Part shown: positions 21,628 through 26,560 of the stretch, piece by piece
Numbering within the stretch: the first letter of the stretch is position 1
Layout of the letters: each line of letters opens with the position of its first letter
Virus record (IMG/VR): IMGVR_UViG_3300027806_000138
Coordinates: 1 to 26,560 of that record
From: a virus
Length of the DNA: 26,560 nt
Direction: 5' to 3' (one strand)
Made by a program: the position numbers and the translations under genes
The notes under the pieces: generated by a model
Told to the model about the DNA's origin: nothing
The model's input: the letters and a program-made list of their open reading frames with translations, nothing else
Databases searched by the model: none

Positions 21628-21843
21628 TCACCCCTTCGGCTTTGGCCTCGGTTTCGGTTTACCATATCCCATCTCTGGATCACCTCCCTCTGCCTCATTT
21701 GGCTTGAAGGAAGAGGCAGGATCGAGCACACGCCAACCCGCCGCCTGCATCGACTCCGCCTCTTCGGGGTGGACATCTGCCGTGGTCGGCCCGCCTGGAT
21801 GGGCTGGCTCTTCACGGTACATTGGTACCAACTTGACTGACAT
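21628..21843 (-). CDS. Small hypothetical protein after coat gene, 71 residues
   Basis: I start at the ATG at 21843 (MSVKLVPMYREEPAHPGG); GGGGGAG lies just before it, closer than ideal. A longer version from 21870 would start inside the hairpin. The protein is Pro/Gly/Glu-rich with no hydrophobic core (PGGPTTADVHPEEAESMQAAGWRVLDP), ending in a basic Lys-Pro tail (GKPKPRPKPKG). HPEEAESMQAAGWRVLDP resembles small head-completion or coat-associated peptides in which a 'e...l.a.GW.' helix occurs, but I cannot name a family. It lies between coat and connector genes. The coding call is moderate: a tight fit and conventional start, but short and low-complexity. Confidence 0.58.
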   Translation of the reverse strand: MSVKLVPMYREEPAHPGGPTTADVHPEEAESMQAAGWRVLDPASSFKPNEAEGGDPEMGYGKPKPRPKPKG

Positions 21844-21862
21844 ACTCCCCCTCTGCGGATCA

Positions 21863-21880
21863 GGGGCCATTGCTGGCCCC
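21863..21880 (-). promoter_or_regulatory. Seven-base-pair hairpin with GNRA loop after coat gene
   Basis: On the transcribed strand GGGGCCA, loop GCAA, TGGCCCC: a perfect 7-bp stem capped by a GNRA-type tetraloop, starting nine bases after the coat stop. No T-run follows and the next gene's ribosome-binding site comes right after, so an attenuator or a 3' mRNA stabiliser of the coat message is more likely than full termination. Confidence 0.65.
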
Positions 21881-21889
21881 GTATCCCAT

Positions 21890-23053
21890 TTACCCGATGA
21901 GCGTCGCGATGTGATTCGGCTTCACAGCCTTCACACCCCACGCCATACCGACCTCATACGAGATCTGCCGATACTGGCGATAGAGCGCGACCTGGAAGGT
22001 CAGGTTCGACACCGGATCAGTGATCTCGGTCACATCGTCCGCACCGTCACCGCCGGCCGGCATCGCCGGAGCACGAGTGATCAGGTGGAGAGCGTTGCGG
22101 TGGAAGGCGACGTTCGGCGTGTAGCTGTTGCCGACCGCGATCGTGTCGTTATCGACCCACGCGACCCGATTGCCGGGACCGCCGATCGAGAAGACACTCG
22201 AAGCCAGAGCCGAGTTGACGACGTACTTGTTGGCGTCGCGTCCGGCCTGCGAGTTGGTGATGATGTCACCGGCCAGAATGGTCCCTGACCCGGTATCAAC
22301 CGCGAACGACGTTGAACCGACCGCATATCCGGCGCCCAGGTTCAGCTGATAGCTTGCACCTGATCCCTTCGTGTGGACGGTCACGCCGGCGGAGTTGTGA
22401 AGGTTGAGCCCCATCACTTCGCCGATCATACCCATTCGCAGGAACTCGGCCGTACCGGCCTCATTGACCTTGAAGAGGACCGACTGCTTACCGCGAAGAT
22501 TGGCCATCGCCGCGCCGCCGAGAACGAGGTGAAGGTCGGTCTGAGGCGATCCGTTGTCATCGAGGATCTGACGAACACCCGCGAAGTCGGAGAGATCGCC
22601 AGCCGTGCCGAAGGGTGTAGTTCCCGCCGTACCGTAAGCACGTGACGCGCCCTTATAGGCAGCGGCCCAGAGATCGGCCTCGATCTCATTGACGAGAGTC
22701 CGCATCGCCTGAGTGAACTGGTCGCGAAGGACGTTGGCAAGCTGCGGACGGTCGCCGTTCGAGATGCTGGTCTGCTCCTCCCCGGTCCAATTGAATGAGA
22801 CCTTACGCGACTTGCTGATCGTCATCGAGCCGCTGCCGACCGTCATATCGGTACCGCTAGACGGAGTAGCAGCTGGAGTGATGTCGGCCGCAGTCATCGA
22901 GGGCACGACCGGATAGGTGATGGTCTGATTGAGTCCGGCTCGCTCCGCAGTTGAATTGCGGAAGGTTGCCGGAATGAAACCAGTGAGCTCACGGGAAACG
23001 GTATCCGCCGCCTCGTAGATCACCGGCAAGATGGAGGAAAGTGTATTAGCCAT
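21890..23053 (-). CDS. Major capsid protein (P22 coat-like, HK97 fold)
   Basis: A 387-residue shell protein, ATG with AGGAGA upstream. It begins MANTLSSILPVIYEAADTVSRELTGFIPATFRN and continues with an N-arm and peptidase-free E-loop region (TITYPVVPSMTAADITPA), as in the P22 gp5 coat family. The region about 229-312 (SGASYQLNLGAGYAVGSTSFAVDTGSGTILAGD... to GNSYTPN) looks like the inserted I-domain of that family, and AFHRNALHLITRAPAMP at 316-332 followed by a final strand and helix (SYEVGMAWGVKAV) closes the fold. Position after the scaffold and the absence of a protease gene agree with a scaffold-dependent, unprocessed capsid. The call is secure at family level. Confidence 0.93.
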   Translation of the reverse strand: MANTLSSILPVIYEAADTVSRELTGFIPATFRNSTAERAGLNQTITYPVVPSMTAADITPAATPSSGTDMTVGSGSMTISKSRKVSFNWTGEEQTSISNGDRPQLANVLRDQFTQAMRTLVNEIEADLWAAAYKGASRAYGTAGTTPFGTAGDLSDFAGVRQILDDNGSPQTDLHLVLGGAAMANLRGKQSVLFKVNEAGTAEFLRMGMIGEVMGLNLHNSAGVTVHTKGSGASYQLNLGAGYAVGSTSFAVDTGSGTILAGDIITNSQAGRDANKYVVNSALASSVFSIGGPGNRVAWVDNDTIAVGNSYTPNVAFHRNALHLITRAPAMPAGGDGADDVTEITDPVSNLTFQVALYRQYRQISYEVGMAWGVKAVKPNHIATLIG

Positions 23054-23068
23054 TCGGTTCTCCTGATC

Positions 23069-23857
23069 TTACTGATCTGTGATTGACCCGCCTCCTCTGA
23101 TGAATTCCATCCGCTGAGTGGGAGAGAGTGCATCGAAGGACTTGCGGCTCATTGCTTTGGCGTTGCCGCCCGCTTTGTTGCCGTTTTGCGCTCCGGAACC
23201 TCCCGTCCCTGACGCCTCAAAAGCTCTACCGAAAATCGGATCATTGCGCATCTCCTCGATCAGATTCTTGATCGTGAAAGGAGTGCCTTTGACATCGGCG
23301 ATTCGGGGCTGACCTTGAGGGTCGAGCACTCTGACCGTGTAATCGCCGTCTTCTTCAAAAATCTTTACCCGCTGCATCACGTGCGGGAGTAGCAGGGCCG
23401 GAGTACCCTTGAGCTCGGTTATCGCCGCCGTGGCTTGAGCTTCAATCAGGGATCGCTCGAGCGCGTTCTGCATCAATGCCAGCTTGGCGTCGCGCTCCGA
23501 GATCTCCGCGTCGTACTGGCCCTTGTACTTCGACAAGTCGGCCTGTAGCTGCTTTTTAAGCTGATCCTCGCGAGTCGCCCAGTCGCCGGCCTTCTGTGCC
23601 TGGCGTGCCTCGAGCTCTTCGCGTTCCGCAATCAGCTTCTGATACTGTTCGACATCAATCCCCTCGAATCCCTTGAGCCGCTTTTCGGCTTCCGCCTTCT
23701 GCTTGCGCTCTGTCTCGAGAGCCTTTTTCAATCCGCCGACCTCGTGCGCGAGTTCCGCCTGAAACACGAACTTCCCGTCCTGCTCAAGCAATGAATGGCG
23801 CAACCATTCAGGCGCATCGTCTCTGCTGTCAAATACCTGTTCGATTGGTGGCATCAT
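23069..23857 (-). CDS. Scaffolding protein
   Basis: A 262-residue protein directing procapsid assembly. Two adjacent ATGs (23857, 23854) follow GGGAGGG; the second has the better spacing (three bases). Residues about 35-140 form a long charged coiled coil (LKKALETERKQKAEAEKRLKGF and QKLIAEREELEARQAQKAGD). It is followed by a more globular segment with the strand DYTVRVLDPQGQPRI, then a Gly/Asn-rich linker (GTGGSGAQNGNKAGGNAKA) and a small C-terminal helical end (SRKSFDALSPTQRMEFIRGG). A helical C-terminus of this kind binds coat in other phages. The order portal-scaffold-coat is standard. No protease domain is present, so the scaffold is probably released intact. Confidence 0.88.
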   Translation of the reverse strand: MMPPIEQVFDSRDDAPEWLRHSLLEQDGKFVFQAELAHEVGGLKKALETERKQKAEAEKRLKGFEGIDVEQYQKLIAEREELEARQAQKAGDWATREDQLKKQLQADLSKYKGQYDAEISERDAKLALMQNALERSLIEAQATAAITELKGTPALLLPHVMQRVKIFEEDGDYTVRVLDPQGQPRIADVKGTPFTIKNLIEEMRNDPIFGRAFEASGTGGSGAQNGNKAGGNAKAMSRKSFDALSPTQRMEFIRGGGSITDQ

Positions 23858-23936
23858 CCCTCCCGGATGGTGAAAGCGGCATCCCGCCGCGTGTTGTGAT
23901 TACCCTGCCACAAGTAGCAGGAAAACTTTTTCGGGA
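23858..23936 (-). promoter_or_regulatory. 79-base gap between portal and scaffold with small hairpins
   Basis: The only wide gap within the head genes. On the transcribed strand it holds CCTGC/GCAGG (loop eight; + coordinates 23904-23921), and GCGGC-GGGAT-GCCGC (23876-23890) followed by TTTC, then the scaffold's GGGAGGG. The second hairpin may attenuate or process the message so that scaffold and coat are made in larger amounts than portal. A promoter could also lie here; I see no convincing -35/-10 pair. Confidence 0.4.
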
Positions 23937-25358
23937 TTACCCGGCCTGACCACGATTGAACGCGTCAATCAGCTGTCCGCCGATGTTGGCCGCGTCGGCC
24001 TCGATGTTGAGTTTTTCTTGCTGCGGGTCAAAGTCTTCTGGTAGCTTGCCGGCCGCTTGGAAGACCGAATAGATCGTATCGAGCGAGAATACCTTATTCG
24101 CGCCTTCGATCCAGACGCGCATCTCTTCCGGGGTCAGCGTCAGATCGGCCATCGTTGAGCCCAGCGCGATACTGCCAGCCTCGAGCCCCTCATAGGCGGC
24201 CGTATACTGGAGCGCAAGCTCGAGCGCGTCTTGCAGTGATCGGGCAGCGGTAGCCAAGTCCGACTCTTCCTTGATCCCCTCGAGAAGTGTCTCGGTAGCG
24301 GTCTGTGCCGTTGGCTTGTTGCCGGCCAGCAAGGACAAGCCAAGCACGGACATCTGCTTTTCGAGATGCTCGATGTCGGCCTTGGCGGCACCAAGGGCGG
24401 CGCCGGTCGTCTCAGCGAAATCAACGATCCCGTTCTGGCTGTCCACGTCGAAGAACGTATATGGTCCGATGGCTTCGACCTTGCGATTGATGTCGCGGCC
24501 ACGGAACCATAGGATCGGCCGGCTGGCAATATGCAGGTAGGTGGATAGGTCGGAGTACTTCTGGTAGTGAGCCAGGTTGACCAGCGCCAAGTCGAGGAGT
24601 GGCGGCTTGCTGGCCATCGGACCAGTCTTCCGCGAATAGCAGACTGACACCGGGATGTAGGGTAGTCCGGTCGTCCCTTCGGCCTCGAGTATGTATACCG
24701 TGTTGCCGGCTGCGTCTTCCTCTTCTCGGAACAGCTGCCAGCTACCTGGGCGGAGGACTCGATATCGCTCGACCTCTTCTTGCCCGTACTCGCCGTCCGG
24801 CTCGTATGACTCTTCCTCGAGGACAAGCAACGTCAGCATCTGCTGGCCGTTGATGGTCTCGTGACGCCAGTTGACGATCTGATCGGCATCATACATCACC
24901 CAGTAAGGACGACGATTCAAGGCGCGTTCATCGGCAAGGGTCGCCCCGGCAGGAAGGGCCGGCGGCATATCGACATAGATCAGGGCGTGGCCATACTTGA
25001 CAGCCGACGTGAACAGCTCTTTCGAGAAGACCGCGCCGTGAGTCCCAGCGTTGTCGATATTCTCCCACAGTTCAAACAATCGATCCGGATTGTCTCGAGC
25101 AAGCTCTGGGTCTTTGCGGAAGACCATTCCGACCAGTCCGTGAAGGGTCCGCTCGAAAGCGTTGAAGAAGATTGCCCGACGAAGCCGGATCGCAAAGTCA
25201 CGCTGATCTTCTGCCGGTTCAAGTGGAAGCCATTGCGCTCCACCGTCCCGCAGTTCGAGCGTACCACCGGCGACCGCTTCGACGATGTCCCATCGACGCT
25301 CCATCTCGTCGTGCTCGTCGCGGTGATAGTTTGGCTTGTTCGGGTCTTTTTCGTTCAC
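23937..25358 (-). CDS. Portal protein (DUF4055-type)
   Basis: A 473-residue ring protein at the capsid vertex through which DNA is packaged. The likely start is GTG at 25358 with no clear ribosome-binding site; an ATG 18 codons in is an alternative. Features match the DUF4055 portal group: DQRDFAIRLRRAIFFNAFERTLHGLVGMVFRKDPEL near residue 50-90, KELFTSAVKYGHALIYVDMP, then PYWVMYDADQIVNWRHETI, a strand-rich wing, PLLDLALVNLAHYQKYSDLSTYLHIASRPILW, and a long helical crown and stem region (AALGAAKADIEHLEKQMSVLGLSLL, ETLLEGIKEESDLATAARSLQDAL). A large terminase would be expected a little upstream, beyond the right edge. The HExxH gene precedes it with a 39-base AT-rich gap. Confidence 0.9.
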   Translation of the reverse strand: MNEKDPNKPNYHRDEHDEMERRWDIVEAVAGGTLELRDGGAQWLPLEPAEDQRDFAIRLRRAIFFNAFERTLHGLVGMVFRKDPELARDNPDRLFELWENIDNAGTHGAVFSKELFTSAVKYGHALIYVDMPPALPAGATLADERALNRRPYWVMYDADQIVNWRHETINGQQMLTLLVLEEESYEPDGEYGQEEVERYRVLRPGSWQLFREEEDAAGNTVYILEAEGTTGLPYIPVSVCYSRKTGPMASKPPLLDLALVNLAHYQKYSDLSTYLHIASRPILWFRGRDINRKVEAIGPYTFFDVDSQNGIVDFAETTGAALGAAKADIEHLEKQMSVLGLSLLAGNKPTAQTATETLLEGIKEESDLATAARSLQDALELALQYTAAYEGLEAGSIALGSTMADLTLTPEEMRVWIEGANKVFSLDTIYSVFQAAGKLPEDFDPQQEKLNIEADAANIGGQLIDAFNRGQAG

Positions 25359-25397
25359 GGAGTCAGGGTATAACCAAAGTCTGGAAATTATTTTTTC

Positions 25398-25811
25398 TTA
25401 CAATAGATTGTGAGTCCGCAACGATTCGCCGATCTGATGCGCGATAGCGCCCAGGGCATCGCAGAAGCGCTCCTCGTCAGCATTGGCGGCATCGGGATCG
25501 ACAGGGTTGTCCACGTCGAGCCCTTGCCGCCTTGCCCATTCCAGAGCCGCGTGACTGGCCTCGTGGCTGATCGTATCCTGCCCGAGATCGCGCTGGTTGA
25601 AGTGAATCTCGCCAAGGTTGCGCGGTCGTCGCCGGACAGGCCATAGCACACACGCGATGACCTGGCTGACATTCAGCGCCGGATGAGCCGCCTTGATATG
25701 CTCACGCATCAATCGCCTTGTAGACCAGACGTGGACCGTATACCACTGCGACTCACCTTCAGGATAGACACGGAATGAACATATCACCCCAGGATAGACC
25801 GCCTTCGCCAT
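25398..25811 (-). CDS. Small HExxH metallopeptidase-like protein
   Basis: A 137-residue protein with ATG in a TAATG overlap after the phosphoesterase and GGGAGGGG upstream. An HExxH motif is clear at 83-87 (TISHEASHAALEWARRQG), with an acidic ADEERFCDALGAIAHQI helix 25 residues on (E113/E114), where the third zinc ligand of gluzincin-type minimal peptidases sits. The first 70 residues are strand-rich (ICSFRVYPEGESQWYTVHVWS). It resembles compact phage-encoded zinc peptidase-like domains of unknown substrate. Next to the portal it might process a head protein, but a P22-like coat and scaffold do not need it, so a host-directed role is equally possible. Activity is inferred from motif only. Confidence 0.7.
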   Translation of the reverse strand: MAKAVYPGVICSFRVYPEGESQWYTVHVWSTRRLMREHIKAAHPALNVSQVIACVLWPVRRRPRNLGEIHFNQRDLGQDTISHEASHAALEWARRQGLDVDNPVDPDAANADEERFCDALGAIAHQIGESLRTHNLL

Positions 25812-26560
25812 TATGCATCCCCTCCCATTCTGACCACGGCCTGAGATCCGGCAACTGCCGAGTAATCCTCGTCAGTTGAGGCGACGTGGATCGGCGCCTG
25901 AATCGTCACCCCGTGCTTAGCGTCGGTAATCCAGAACGCTTGCCGTGGCGGCTCGTAGTGGAAGTTCGAGATGTACGCATACTCGTCGTACCCCTTGAGG
26001 CTTCCATTCACGATCAGATTCCGGATAAAGGACAGCTGATGCCAGTGCCCCATCACAAGGTAGTCATATGGTCGGCTGACCGCCTGTTCGCGCTGGCGTT
26101 TCCTGGCGTCGCCAATCATCAGCGGGGAGAGCAGTCCGGCGATACCAGACCCGCCCCGGAACTGGTCGCCGTGGGTGAGCAGGTATCGGGTATTGTAGAC
26201 CATGTAAGGCTGATCGGCGGCTTCGCTGATCGCGAAGCTGATGCCCTTCTCGGTCGATAAGAGCTTGGCGAGTAGATGGTAGAAGAAGTAGTCGAAGTTA
26301 TCTTGCGCTCGATTCTTGGCGTGCGGCTTGCGCTGGCGTCGGCCGTGATTGCCAACCACGCAGGGCAGGAAGACGCGCCCGAATACGTCGCGAAGATGTC
26401 GGATGCCAGCGGCCATCGGCTCTGACCAGTAGAGCAGCGATTCGAAGATCGTCGCCGCGTTGGTCTCGACCAGCTCCTCGTGAATGATGCCTGAGAAGAG
26501 ATCGCCGCCCAGGGGCAGGACCATTCCTTCGTAGGTCAGGCCGTGCAGGTAGTCGCGGGA
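25811..26560 (-). CDS. Calcineurin-like metallophosphoesterase (partial)
   Basis: The frame is open to the right edge of the window (SRDYLHGLTYEG precedes the first internal Met), so the gene is cut and its N-terminus lies outside. Within 249 visible residues the metallophosphoesterase motifs appear in order: GGDLFSG (second metal motif), VGNHGR (GNH), LTHGDQFRGG (third, H), and MGHWHQ (GHxH). The first DxH motif would be upstream. Such proteins hydrolyse phosphodiesters or phosphomonoesters, and phage members are often encoded near packaging genes; DNA-end or nucleotide processing is the usual guess. C-terminal residues after 180 form a beta-rich extension with no motif. Its stop overlaps the HExxH gene as TAATG, so both are in the structural operon. 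Confidence 0.85.
   Translation of the reverse strand, partial: SRDYLHGLTYEGMVLPLGGDLFSGIIHEELVETNAATIFESLLYWSEPMAAGIRHLRDVFGRVFLPCVVGNHGRRQRKPHAKNRAQDNFDYFFYHLLAKLLSTEKGISFAISEAADQPYMVYNTRYLLTHGDQFRGGSGIAGLLSPLMIGDARKRQREQAVSRPYDYLVMGHWHQLSFIRNLIVNGSLKGYDEYAYISNFHYEPPRQAFWITDAKHGVTIQAPIHVASTDEDYSAVAGSQAVVRMGGDA

Noticed and set aside
21605-22288. 227-codon + strand frame spanning the coat gene C-terminus
   Set aside because: It is antisense to coat, the small gene and the hairpin, resembles no family and is a shadow of biased codon use.
23904-23931. CCTGC/GCAGG hairpin followed by a T-run on the + strand as a rightward terminator
   Set aside because: There is no + strand transcript to terminate here, the stem is only 5 bp with an 8-base loop, and AAAAC separates it from the T-run.
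24140-24826. 228-codon minus-strand frame inside the portal gene
   Set aside because: It lies in another frame of a well-supported portal gene and is rich in Arg/Ser/Pro as expected for a shadow frame.
25359-25397. AT-rich 39-base gap upstream of the portal as a promoter
   Set aside because: It contains A/T runs but no -35/-10 pair at acceptable spacing in the leftward direction, so it is not listed as a promoter.
1-26560. CRISPR arrays, tRNA genes, insertion sequences
   Set aside because: No regularly spaced repeats, cloverleaf-like segments or transposase genes with terminal repeats were noticed on either strand.

Overview
This window is part of the genome of a tailed, siphovirus-like bacteriophage (Caudoviricetes) or prophage infecting an unidentified bacterium. 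The evidence is a complete head-neck-tail gene order (portal, scaffold, P22-type coat, connector, neck, tail tube, tape measure, tail tip and fibre) and strong bacterial ribosome-binding sites (AGGAGG). The DNA is moderately GC-rich. Both window edges cut genes: a small membrane protein on the left and a metallophosphoesterase on the right. No terminase, lysis, repressor or tRNA genes are visible. No stretch over about 300 bases lacks a gene; the largest gap is 113 bases at 2538-2650.

Positions 1-5606, read on the + strand, form a tight operon for DNA precursor supply and DNA transactions. In order it holds the end of a membrane protein, thymidylate kinase, a tyrosine recombinase with all its catalytic residues, a DGQHR-motif (ParB/sulfiredoxin-like) protein, an unknown protein, dCTP deaminase, a one-helix membrane protein, a full-length bacterial-type DNA polymerase III beta clamp, and the flavin-dependent thymidylate synthase ThyX. 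Dcd, ThyX and thymidylate kinase together steer dCTP towards dTTP; only a dUTPase step is not obvious.

Positions 5664-26560 are read entirely on the - strand (right to left). They encode a metallophosphoesterase, a small HExxH protein, a DUF4055-type portal, scaffold, coat, a small protein, a DnaT-like connector, a head-closure candidate, an HK97 gp10-like neck protein, a tail terminator candidate, the tail tube, two small proteins, two overlapping tail-assembly-chaperone candidates, a 1166-residue tape measure, a 1830-residue fusion of a lambda gpL-like tail-tip domain to a spike/fibre, two small proteins (one XkdX-like), a gpJ-like hub and a short tail-tip protein. Most junctions overlap as ATGA, TAATG or an 8-base ATG..TRA arrangement, so translation is probably coupled. 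The two convergent operons meet at a 57-base gap filled by an imperfect 18-bp hairpin.

The strongest unexplained signals are: (1) GATC is several-fold over-represented through most of the window but almost absent for 2 kb over the fibre C-terminus and the next small gene, which suggests a recently acquired host-range cassette; (2) the giant gpL-spike fusion; (3) small beta modules nested inside other domains, one shared between the fibre and another tail-tip protein; (4) a chaperone pair in a -1 frame relation without a canonical slippery site; (5) strong hairpins after the coat gene, after the DGQHR gene and at the convergent junction.
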